From assembly GCA_002412595.1 (NCBI GenBank), contig DHVJ01000058.1, positions 1 through 29,325 of the forward strand: a stretch of DNA of 29,325 nucleotides. Direction: 5' to 3'. Positions 8,035 through 15,397 of this stretch are shown here, piece by piece. The notes under the pieces were generated by a model. That model made no database searches. It saw only the letters and a list, made by a program, of their open reading frames with translations, and was not told the origin of the DNA. A program made the translations under genes and the position numbers. Position 1 is the first letter of the stretch, and every line of letters begins with the position of its first letter. The DNA is from Anaerolineaceae bacterium UBA5211. GTDB lineage: Bacteria > Chloroflexota > Anaerolineae > Anaerolineales > Anaerolineaceae.

Positions 8035-8064
8035 GGCAGGTATATGGTCGCCCATATACCTGCC
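8035..8064 (-). promoter_or_regulatory. Strong intercistronic hairpin between binding protein and permease genes
   Basis: A perfect 13-bp inverted repeat (ggcaggtatatgg 8035-8047, ccatatacctgcc 8052-8064) with a 4-nt loop. On the transcribed (-) strand the stem is followed by aaatctagg, not by a T-run, so it is not a normal terminator. Such hairpins after binding-protein genes commonly protect the upstream mRNA and reduce distal expression, giving excess binding protein (established for malE-malF-type operons; inferred here). Confidence 0.75.
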
Positions 8065-8091
8065 TCTAAAATACTCAAACTTAATCGCAGC

Positions 8092-9528
8092 CTATTCTGC
8101 GGTTCTTTCCGCAACCAGCGCTTCCACCTGCTCCTGCAGCCAGGCGGCGCCGGTTTCCGGCGTCATGCTGCCTTCCAGGGCAATGTTGCTGATCACCTGC
8201 GGAATCAAGAGCGTGCCTTCGATATCGCCGATGACAGCTTTCTCGGTGGCATCGTAATCCGCGCGGAACAACCAGCGGTTGACAGTGTCATAACCGTTGG
8301 CAATCTGGTCCAGCGTTTCGCTGGAGTAATTGGCAAAGAAGGGGCTCAGGTCTTTCCAGCCGTCCACGGCGCTCTTCAGCACCGGAACTTTACCGAAGGG
8401 AGCCAGACCCAGGATGTCCAGGTAGCCTTCCTTCAGGAAGTACTCAACCACGTCCTGCGCTTCCGGATCGGCGCCGTCCATAATGGCCAGGGTAACCAAT
8501 TGGCCATAGGAGGCTGATCCGCCGCCGGCGCCTTCCATTTGCGGGGCAAAACCGGTCTTGAGGGCCAGGTCTTCCACCGCGATCTGCACATTGCCGCCTG
8601 CTTCCATGCCGGAACCTTCCACCAGGTCGTCCATGATATAGGTGCTGTAGAACATCATGCCGGCCTGATCGAGTTCATAGGCTTCACGGGCGCCACGCCA
8701 GTATTGCGGGCCGGGCAGCGCGCAGCGCTGCAAGCCGGTATAGAACTCCAGCGCCGCGATCATTTCGGGGGTGTCCATGGTTACGTTGCCGGCCTCGTCA
8801 AACGGCCAGGCATTGTTGGAGATGGCTACCTGTTCAAAAACCTGATGGCCGTAGTTCTGGCCGGGGTCAGTGCCTAAGCCAAGCGCGTAAATCAGGTTGT
8901 CCGTGCCGGGCAGCGCGTCGCAAGCTGCGTTAATGTCGTCCCAGCTGACCGGAGCGTTCAGGCCCAGCTCATCAAAGACGTCCGAGCGGTACCAGAGCGC
9001 CTGCACCCAGCCGTCATAAGGCACGGCCGCGTATTTGCCGGTACCGGGATCGACCACCATTGACAGCGGGCTGGCGCGGAAGTCGTCCACGCCGATGCTG
9101 TCGATGACAGCGCTGGCCGCATCTTCGTCCAGGATGCCGTCGGCCGCGAAGGTAGCCACGCGTTCCACGCCCATGCGCACAATATCGGGCAGGCGGTTGG
9201 CCGCCAGCGATGTCGCGATGCGTTGGGTTACGCCGGCCTCTTCAATCGGCACAATGCGCACGTCCACTTCGGGGTGTTCGTCCATATATTTCTGGGCAAC
9301 CATTTCATAAGCATCCACCCGCTCTTCTTCGTTATCGGTAGTCCAGAATTCCACCACTACCTTGTCTGCCGGGGCAACTTCCGCCATCGGCACGGCTACC
9401 TCTTCGGACAGGGTTGCCGTATCCGGCTCTGCCTGTGCGTCTTGCTCCATGGTCGCAGCGGACGTACATTGCACACCCACGAAAGCCACCAGGACCAATA
9501 AAGTTAACAACGTGAATTTTCTTTTCAT
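8092..9528 (-). CDS. Extracellular sugar-binding lipoprotein of the ABC importer
   Basis: 478 residues, a cluster-1 family substrate-binding protein (UgpB/MalE-like). The signal peptide 'MKRKFTLLTLLVLVAFVGVQ' leads to a Cys (C21) that is probably lipidated, although the lipobox is weak. An acidic Ala/Glu-rich linker follows, then the mature start 'VVVEFWTTDNEEERVDAYEM'. The domain 'RIATSLAANRLPDIVRMGVE' and later 'AVPYDGWVQALWYRSDVFDE' are typical of the family. The ATG at 9526-9528 is preferred to one five codons upstream because AGGAAG sits just ahead of it and the signal peptide then starts with its basic residues. It lies in the same operon as the LacI regulator 90 bp upstream. The exact sugar cannot be read from sequence. 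Confidence 0.92.
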   Translation of the reverse strand: MKRKFTLLTLLVLVAFVGVQCTSAATMEQDAQAEPDTATLSEEVAVPMAEVAPADKVVVEFWTTDNEEERVDAYEMVAQKYMDEHPEVDVRIVPIEEAGVTQRIATSLAANRLPDIVRMGVERVATFAADGILDEDAASAVIDSIGVDDFRASPLSMVVDPGTGKYAAVPYDGWVQALWYRSDVFDELGLNAPVSWDDINAACDALPGTDNLIYALGLGTDPGQNYGHQVFEQVAISNNAWPFDEAGNVTMDTPEMIAALEFYTGLQRCALPGPQYWRGAREAYELDQAGMMFYSTYIMDDLVEGSGMEAGGNVQIAVEDLALKTGFAPQMEGAGGGSASYGQLVTLAIMDGADPEAQDVVEYFLKEGYLDILGLAPFGKVPVLKSAVDGWKDLSPFFANYSSETLDQIANGYDTVNRWLFRADYDATEKAVIGDIEGTLLIPQVISNIALEGSMTPETGAAWLQEQVEALVAERTAE

Positions 9529-9618
9529 TTCTCTTCCTTTCATTTTTTTCTCATTTGCCTTTTACCCTTGAAAATATTTTTGCTTATCTTTATTCACCTC
9601 CTGAATCAGTCTGTTTAA
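9529..9618 (-). other. lacI-to-binding-protein spacer with an orphan ribosome-binding sequence
   Basis: This 90-bp intercistronic gap shows no terminator and none of the CCAAAACGTTTTGG operator found upstream of lacI, so read-through is likely. It contains a near-perfect Shine-Dalgarno aggaggtga (about 9596-9604 on the - strand) with no ATG at normal spacing. Only an 11-codon frame could follow it. Confidence 0.5.
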
Positions 9619-10638
9619 TTACGAAATCGGTATGCCGGTCGAATGCCTCACAACCAAAGCAGGCTCCAAAAGGATCTGTTTTCGACCCGATCCATTGTCA
9701 TTTAAGAAATCCACCAGCATCTCGCAGGCCGAACGGCCGATCTGATAAATCGGCTGCGACACAGTGGTCAGGGAGGGCTGCACGTATTCAGATATGGGAA
9801 TGTCGTCAAAGCCGGTGACGGAAATATCGCGCCCGACCGTCAGGCCGGAATCCTGGATGGCGCGGATGGCGCCGATGGCCATCAGGTCGTTGCAGGCCAC
9901 AATAGCAGTGGGCCGTTCGGCCAGGCCGATCAGCTCCAGACTGCGCTCGTAACCGCCCTTCTCGGTCAGGTCGCCGGTCAGCACGCATTCGGGACGCATC
10001 TGGATGCCGTGCGCGGCCAGGCCTTCCTTGAGGCCTTTCATGCGGTGGGTGGCGAAGGTCATGTTGAGCGAGGGCGCGATGCAGGCAAAGCGGCGGTGGC
10101 CCAGCTTGACCAGGTGGTCCACGATCAGGCGCATGCCATGCTCGGAATTTTCGTCGATATAGGAAATGTGCTCCAGCCCGGGTACGCGCCCGAAGGCCAC
10201 GAAGGGGAAGCCCTGTGAATCCAGGTAAAGGATGCGCTGGTCGTCCACGCGCGTGCGCACGATGATGAAGCCGTCCACGCGCTGGCTCTGCACAAAGCGC
10301 TCGTAGGTATCCATTTCGTGCTCGCCGGGCGGGCAGGTGGAAACCAGCAGATCGTAGGCGTGTTCGGCGGCCGCGTTGCCGATGCCGGCCAGAAATTCGC
10401 TGAAGAAGGGGTCGGAAAAGCGCGGGCCGAAGGTCGGCAGGATGAAGCCGATGGTGTCGGTGTGCTGCTGGCGCAGCAGTTGGGCCTGCTTGTTGGCCAC
10501 GTAGCCCATTTCTTTGGCTGCCTGGCGCACCAGTTCTTTGGTTTCGGGGCTGACGTCGTCGTAATCATGCAAAGCGCGCGAGACGGTGGTGATAGAACGG
10601 TTAACTTTTTTAGCAATGTCGCGGATGGTGGGCTGCAC
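9619..10638 (-). CDS. LacI-family transcriptional repressor of the sugar operon
   Basis: 339 residues. The N-terminal helix-turn-helix 'PTIRDIAKKVNRSITTVSRA' plus hinge 'KEMGYVANKQAQLLRQQ' are classic LacI features. The rest is a periplasmic-binding-protein-like ligand domain with 'IGFILPTFGPRFSDPFFSEF', 'VDGFIIVRTR' and 'DISVTGFDDIPISEYVQPSL'. The GTG at 10636-10638 is chosen: AGGAGG lies 4 nt ahead and the HTH begins right there. A longer frame to 10722 would run through the operators and promoter. It is the first gene of the operon and is preceded by two identical palindromes overlapping its promoter, so it very likely represses itself and the transporter and phosphorylase genes downstream. 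The inducer is probably the transported glucoside or a product (inference). Confidence 0.93.
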   Translation of the reverse strand: MQPTIRDIAKKVNRSITTVSRALHDYDDVSPETKELVRQAAKEMGYVANKQAQLLRQQHTDTIGFILPTFGPRFSDPFFSEFLAGIGNAAAEHAYDLLVSTCPPGEHEMDTYERFVQSQRVDGFIIVRTRVDDQRILYLDSQGFPFVAFGRVPGLEHISYIDENSEHGMRLIVDHLVKLGHRRFACIAPSLNMTFATHRMKGLKEGLAAHGIQMRPECVLTGDLTEKGGYERSLELIGLAERPTAIVACNDLMAIGAIRAIQDSGLTVGRDISVTGFDDIPISEYVQPSLTTVSQPIYQIGRSACEMLVDFLNDNGSGRKQILLEPALVVRHSTGIPIS

Positions 10639-10653
10639 AATTCCTCCTAATAA

Positions 10654-10706
10654 CCAAAACGTTTTGGGTACTTTTCCAGTATAACCCAAAACGTTTTGGA
10701 TTTCAA
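10654..10706 (-). promoter_or_regulatory. lacI operon promoter with two LacI operators
   Basis: On the (-) strand: -35 TTGAAA (10706-10701), a 17-nt spacer, -10 TATACT (10683-10678). Two identical perfect 14-bp palindromes CCAAAACGTTTTGG lie at 10686-10699 (in the spacer) and 10654-10667 (just after the expected transcription start near 10671). Their centres are 32 bp apart, about three helical turns, so two dimers could sit on the same face. The central CG dyad is typical of LacI/GalR operators. Confidence 0.92.
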
Positions 10707-10737
10707 GAGAAAGAAAACTCAACTTGATATTTTTTAC

Positions 10738-10743
10738 TATAAT
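10738..10743 (+). promoter_or_regulatory. Candidate -10 box for the HerA-like gene
   Basis: A perfect TATAAT on the + strand, 64 bp before the start codon, in an AT-rich stretch. No good -35 hexamer is seen at 16-18 nt upstream, so the assignment is tentative. The promoter would diverge from the lacI promoter. Confidence 0.4.
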
Positions 10744-10806
10744 AAAGAGTGGCTTTTTTATTTGCGATTTGGTCTTACTAGAATGAAGTAATTACAGTGA
10801 GGGAAA

Positions 10807-13050
10807 ATGTCAAAACTAAATCAGAGAACAAGATTTATTGTTCTAATTTTTTATGGATTATTCTTACTAGCTATTTCAAAAATAACTTTTGGGACTTATT
10901 TACCGCCTTCTAACGAAAAAGGGCTCTGGTTTTATGCAGGATTAGCATCAATATTAATGGGATATATATTAACAAACCCTTTTTACACTCCACCTGCAGA
11001 TTCATTCTCAAATGGAGTTGCTGCACTTATTAGTATATTAGCAGTCAATATATTAGACAAATCACAGTACACGGAATTTGATTTCCTTTTTTGGAAAATT
11101 ATTTTAATATATTCAATTTCGATCTTACTTTTGAGTGGATTGGCAATTGTAAGCAAAGACTCACGAAAAATATTCTTTATTAAGTTAGGAAAGACATTTA
11201 CGTTAATAAGTTCTTCGCTCGGTTCTCCAAAAACTATTTTCTCTGTATTGTATATCTTTTCATTAATAGTATTTCACAGAACTAATATTAATGAATTTAT
11301 TAATATTAGTTTGTCGTGGATTATTATTATAGGTATTCATCCATTTGAGAGCGTTGCTCTTTTATTTATTAAAATCAGTAATTTGTGGAAGGAAAGAATA
11401 ATCGGAGAAGCCAAGATTGGAGAAGTAATTGGGCATCAATTCCCAAATTTAATAACTATAAAAAATAATCCCGAAGAGAAAATTTCGTTTGGAACACCTT
11501 TACTAGTTTTTAACGAAGAAGGAGATTATTCTACATGTTTAGCTTTGGATTACATGGGATTCTCTGAAGGCCGATGGTTGAGAGCATTAGAAGTAAAGCT
11601 TGATAGTTTGCCAATAAATAAAACATTAAAGAATTTATCGACACTTGGAGCTTATAGAATTAAGCCTGAAAAAATAAATGAAATATTTAAAGACGATAAT
11701 TTGTGGATTAATAGGAATCATCTTATCGGGATTGTTGCTCAAGAAAGTGACACAACCATATTAAACATAGACTTAATTAAATCAGATATTGATCTAGAAG
11801 TGGGAAGATTGGTAAAGGTATATCTAGGCGGATTACCTGTTATTTATCAATTAATTGATGGAATAACAAAAGAAGAAATACTAAAGCAGAAAAGCACCCG
11901 AGGTTATGTTAACGCTTTCGCAAGGAAAATTGGTACATGGGACCAAAGTGATCGGAAATTTCACACAGTAAAATGGGTTCCAGAACCAAACTCCCCCGTG
12001 TATCTTATCGATTCAGAAGAAGATGCTGGATGCAAGGAAGCAATTGGTCACTTCCCAAAAACAAATTATCACGTAAGTATTTCTAATTTAAATGAATTAG
12101 TGACTCATAACACAGCAATTCTTGGAATTCTTGGCGTAGGTAAATCCTATTTATCTTTTGAGCTAATTGAAAGAATGATTTCAGCCAATATCAAAGTAAT
12201 TTGTATTGACATTACAAATCAATATGAAGTCGAACTTGATAGTTTTTTAGATAAAGATATCGCAACATTAATTAACACCGAAATTTCAACTGTTGGCCCT
12301 AGTGGAAAAAATAATGTTCAATTAAATGTAGAAGAAGGTGGAAGTATACAAGCCGTACAATCAGTAATGGAAAGAAGTTTACGGGTTTTCCTTGATCCTG
12401 CTCATCAACAAAAACTTTTAATTATTAATCCTAATTTATTCGAGGTATGGAGACAAGATAGCAGACCATATAATAATACAGCATCTATGAAATCCCTAAG
12501 CCTTGTTGAAATCACAAGAATCATTACAGAAAGTGCATTATTAATTCTTCAAGACTTTGGAATTACAGATGAAGCAAAATGTTGTATTGTGTTTGAAGAA
12601 GCACATTCGTTAATACCAGAATGGAATTCTACTGTTGAAGAAGGAGATAAAACTGCTTCAAATGCTATCGCAAAAGCAATTTTGCAAGGAAGAAAATATG
12701 GATTAGGATGTCATGTAATTACACAACGAACTGCAAATGTAACAAAGAGCATTCTAAATCAGTGCAACACCGTCTTTTCTATGAGAATTTTTGATTCCAC
12801 TGGTATGGATTTTTTACAAAATTTTATTGGCAAAGACTATACAAGCATTCTTTCGTCATTAGAAGATCGTCACGCAGTTTTCTTTGGTCGGGCCTCTTCA
12901 TGCAAAGACCCAGTTCTCATCAGGCTCAACGATCGCGACGATTTTATAAAAAGCTTTCGGGAAGAAAAAATAGAAACGGGTAGCGGTAGTTTAAACGCTA
13001 GTAATGAATCGAAGGATATTAGTGATAACCTAGAAGAATTACCTTTCTAA
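10807..13050 (+). CDS. Membrane-anchored HerA/DUF87-type ATPase
   Basis: 747 residues. The N-terminal ~190 residues hold about six hydrophobic segments (near 10-28, 40-58, 68-83, 93-115, 141-157, 168-190). A soluble region (about 195-430) follows, with a small-barrel-like start 'IGEVIGHQFPNLITI', as expected for the HAS-barrel of HerA-like proteins. The ATPase core has Walker A GILGVGKS (440-447), Walker B 'CCIVFEEAHSLIP' (592-604, E597/E598) and 'VITQRTANVTKSILNQCNTV' (637-656), with R641 as the likely arginine finger. HerA/FtsK-superfamily motors are hexameric and move DNA or protein. Membrane-fused solitary versions are poorly characterised, and relatives occur in anti-phage systems. GAGGG lies just before ATG. 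Base composition and codon use (AAA, ATT, TTA) differ sharply from both flanks, which suggests horizontal transfer. No NurA-like nuclease or other partner is adjacent. Confidence 0.85.
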   Translation: MSKLNQRTRFIVLIFYGLFLLAISKITFGTYLPPSNEKGLWFYAGLASILMGYILTNPFYTPPADSFSNGVAALISILAVNILDKSQYTEFDFLFWKIILIYSISILLLSGLAIVSKDSRKIFFIKLGKTFTLISSSLGSPKTIFSVLYIFSLIVFHRTNINEFINISLSWIIIIGIHPFESVALLFIKISNLWKERIIGEAKIGEVIGHQFPNLITIKNNPEEKISFGTPLLVFNEEGDYSTCLALDYMGFSEGRWLRALEVKLDSLPINKTLKNLSTLGAYRIKPEKINEIFKDDNLWINRNHLIGIVAQESDTTILNIDLIKSDIDLEVGRLVKVYLGGLPVIYQLIDGITKEEILKQKSTRGYVNAFARKIGTWDQSDRKFHTVKWVPEPNSPVYLIDSEEDAGCKEAIGHFPKTNYHVSISNLNELVTHNTAILGILGVGKSYLSFELIERMISANIKVICIDITNQYEVELDSFLDKDIATLINTEISTVGPSGKNNVQLNVEEGGSIQAVQSVMERSLRVFLDPAHQQKLLIINPNLFEVWRQDSRPYNNTASMKSLSLVEITRIITESALLILQDFGITDEAKCCIVFEEAHSLIPEWNSTVEEGDKTASNAIAKAILQGRKYGLGCHVITQRTANVTKSILNQCNTVFSMRIFDSTGMDFLQNFIGKDYTSILSSLEDRHAVFFGRASSCKDPVLIRLNDRDDFIKSFREEKIETGSGSLNASNESKDISDNLEELPF

Positions 13051-13669
13051 TTTCATTATCAATTGAATTTTCTAAATCTATTAGTCTGTAATTAAATTGT
13101 TTCTTTTTTGACATTTCGAATTGTGCCCGCCAAAACATTCACGCAGGCCACCACCTGAATCAACGGCGTGATACCGCATTCGAGCAGCTTCTCGATGGCG
13201 AAATATACTTCTTACATCCCAAAACGCTATTGAGGCGTTCCGTCGATGATCTCGATCAACAATGAATAATCCTTTATGTGAATATCCGGAACCATAAAAT
13301 CATCGTTCACATCCCCAACGGTCAATTCCTATTCAAAGCCCTATTAGATATCCACAACTACCGCCTGATCGGAAACAAACTCGATACAGCGACTGCATAT
13401 GTTGTTTTATTTAACCCCCAAACCTGTTCGATTTTTACTCCTTCTGAGGTTACGAACCATGAATATGCATTTTCAACACCCATCGGAAAGAAAATACATA
13501 AATACATATAGATCAAAATACAATAGGGATTCTATCCCTATCTGGCGGATACACGCAATGAAATGCATAATCCCTCAGTAAGCCTAGGACATCATAAACG
13601 AGAAATTATTTCAATACTACTGTCTCCCGCGTATAATCATTAAAATCAAATTTTCCGGGGAGAGAAATA
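13051..13669. other. Gene-free region with possible decayed coding sequence
   Basis: About 620 bp with no intact gene. The (-) strand at 13092-13211 has a 39-codon open stretch containing 'AIEKLLECGITPLIQVVACV', flanked by in-frame stops. The (+) strand at 13278-13511 has a 77-codon frame from GTG containing 'HKIIVHIPNGQFLFKALLDI' but no ribosome binding site. Both read like protein sequence, yet I recognise neither; they may be remnants of genes broken when the AT-rich gene arrived. GC content rises from the preceding gene into this region. Confidence 0.5.
13632..13637 (+). promoter_or_regulatory. Candidate -10 box for the AIM24 gene
   Basis: A perfect TATAAT, 33 bp before the start codon. 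A weak -35-like tttcaa lies 17 nt upstream at 13609-13614. Confidence 0.5.
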
Positions 13670-14497
13670 ATGAATATCGACGAACTGGAAGTCATCGACA
13701 GCATTACATCCGAAGACGGTACCAAGGTTGAGGTGGTGCAGTTCAAGGAACTGAAAGGCTCGGCCAATATCCAGGTGGCAGAAAAGCTGTTCTTCGCAAA
13801 AGAAGTCGGCATTCGCCTGAAAATGGTGCGGGTCATTTTGAACAACTCTAAAGTGCGCATTGAGCCCGGTTCCCTGTACTTCATGAAAGGGAACCTGAAA
13901 ATGCAGACGAGTTCAGGCGGGGGCGTCATGCAGGGATTGGCCAGAAAGATGGTCTCAGGCGAGACCTTTTTCGTCAATGAAATTGTCGGGTCGGGAGAAA
14001 TTTATTTTGAACCCACCTTCGGCCATTTCATGCTGCACAAGGTTGAAAAGGACGGAGGGGGTTTGATCGTTGATAAGAGCCTCTTCTACGCGGGAACTGA
14101 AGGTTTGGATATTTCCGCCGTTATTCAAAAGAATATCTCCTCTGCCCTGTTTGGCGGGGAAGGTTTCTTCCAAACCAGAATTTATGGAAACGGAATTGCG
14201 ATTCTTTGCTCGCCCGTCCCATCAGAGGAAATTATTAAATATCAACTCAATAATGAGAAATTATTTGTGGATGGCAATTTCGCATTGATGAGAAGCGAAA
14301 GTATCAATTTCAAAGTGGAGAAGAGCAGCAAAAACTGGATCTCAACCGGCGTTTCCGGCGAAGGATTACTGCAAACCTTTGAGGGGAATGGATTTGTCTG
14401 GATCGCGCCAACCCAGGGTGTCTATGACAACCTGATACATCGAAATATCAACGAAATATTCAATCAAAAAGGCGTCAGCAATACCAAGACAAAATAA
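13670..14497 (+). CDS. AIM24 (TIGR00266/DUF124) family protein
   Basis: 275 residues forming a beta-rich repeat fold. The repeated glycine-rich motifs 'SGGGVMQGLARKMVSGETFF', 'GGGLIVDKSLFYAGTEGLDI', 'LFGGEGFFQTRIYGNGIAIL' and 'VSGEGLLQTFEGNGFVWIAP' are the hallmark of the AIM24/TIGR00266 family (bacterial homologues of yeast mitochondrial AIM24). There is no signal peptide or membrane helix. Its biochemical role is unknown; the family is often annotated as membrane-biogenesis or tryptophan-RNA-binding-like only by analogy. GGGGAGAG just upstream gives a good ribosome binding site. It appears monocistronic, with its own -10 box and a downstream terminator. Confidence 0.9.
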   Translation: MNIDELEVIDSITSEDGTKVEVVQFKELKGSANIQVAEKLFFAKEVGIRLKMVRVILNNSKVRIEPGSLYFMKGNLKMQTSSGGGVMQGLARKMVSGETFFVNEIVGSGEIYFEPTFGHFMLHKVEKDGGGLIVDKSLFYAGTEGLDISAVIQKNISSALFGGEGFFQTRIYGNGIAILCSPVPSEEIIKYQLNNEKLFVDGNFALMRSESINFKVEKSSKNWISTGVSGEGLLQTFEGNGFVWIAPTQGVYDNLIHRNINEIFNQKGVSNTKTK

Positions 14498-14584
14498 ACC
14501 TTAGAAGATTGATCCCAGCGTCCGGTTGGTTCAGTCTGATGCAAAAGAACCGGGAATTTTCATCTCAGCTTATACGAAGACCCG

Positions 14585-14618
14585 CAATACTCCCTCAACG
14601 CGAGGGAGTATTGTTTTA
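14585..14618 (+). terminator. Rho-independent terminator after the AIM24 gene
   Basis: A perfect 12-bp stem (caatactccctc 14585-14596, gagggagtattg 14602-14613), loop aacgc, then tttt. The remaining ~185 bp to the sigma factor gene hold no gene or clear promoter. Confidence 0.88.
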
Positions 14619-14803
14619 GCCGGATATCATAAGTTCAAAATCCAGCATCGCTCCGCGCACCGGCAGTTGCAGCGCAGGATTGGTTCACAGTATCATTTGT
14701 ATATGACATTACCAATCTCCAGCAAACTTGTCCGCTTTTCCTCCTTCAAACGGTTATAAACATGTGAAGATGCATTTTCAACTCTAACAGTAAGGAAGAA
14801 AAC

Positions 14804-15397
14804 ATGGACCAAAACATACTGGAAGATCGTATTTCCATGCGGCAGATGCACGAAGACGCGGAATTGGTCAGCGCCTCACAGCGAAACCCAGCCGCGTTTG
14901 AAGCCCTCTATCGCAAGTGGCTCAAGCCGGTGTACCGCTACTTCTACTTCCGCCTGGGCAATGTCAAAGACGCGGAGGATCTGACCGCGCAGGTATTCCT
15001 GAATGCCTACCAAGACCTGCCACGCTACCGCAGCCGCGGGGCTTTTTCGGCCTGGCTGTTCACCATCGCGCACGCGCGGCTGGTCGATCACTACCGCCGG
15101 GATGGGCGTAAAGCAGCCCGCGAAGTCTCCATTGAACAGTTGGAAATCCCCATCAGCGCGGCGGACCTGCCCGCGCAGGCCGCCCAAAAGGGCGAGATTG
15201 AGCAGGTATTCGCCCTGCTGAAGGGACTCACTGAAAAGGAGCAAACCCTCATCCGCCTGCGCTTCATGGCTGAATTGAGCTACAAGGAAATCGGCCAGGT
15301 GCTGCACTGCAAAGAGGACACCGCTCGGAAATCTGTATCCCGCCTGCTGGAACGCATTAAGAAACAAATGGAGAATGATCATGACGAAGTCTCTTGA
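14804..15397 (+). CDS. ECF-type RNA polymerase sigma factor
   Basis: 197 residues. Sigma region 2 is 'NPAAFEALYRKWLKPVYRYF' through 'NVKDAEDLTAQVFLNAYQDL' and 'GAFSAWLFTIAHARLVDHYR'. After a linker of about 40 residues comes region 4, 'LTEKEQTLIRLRFMAELSYK' and 'EIGQVLHCKEDTARKSVSRL', the helix-turn-helix that reads the -35 element. It lacks regions 1 and 3, so it belongs to the extracytoplasmic-function (ECF) group. AAGGAAG about 8 nt ahead supports ATG 14804. The last 17 bp overlap the next gene, a membrane protein that probably sequesters it. Confidence 0.93.
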   Translation: MDQNILEDRISMRQMHEDAELVSASQRNPAAFEALYRKWLKPVYRYFYFRLGNVKDAEDLTAQVFLNAYQDLPRYRSRGAFSAWLFTIAHARLVDHYRRDGRKAAREVSIEQLEIPISAADLPAQAAQKGEIEQVFALLKGLTEKEQTLIRLRFMAELSYKEIGQVLHCKEDTARKSVSRLLERIKKQMENDHDEVS

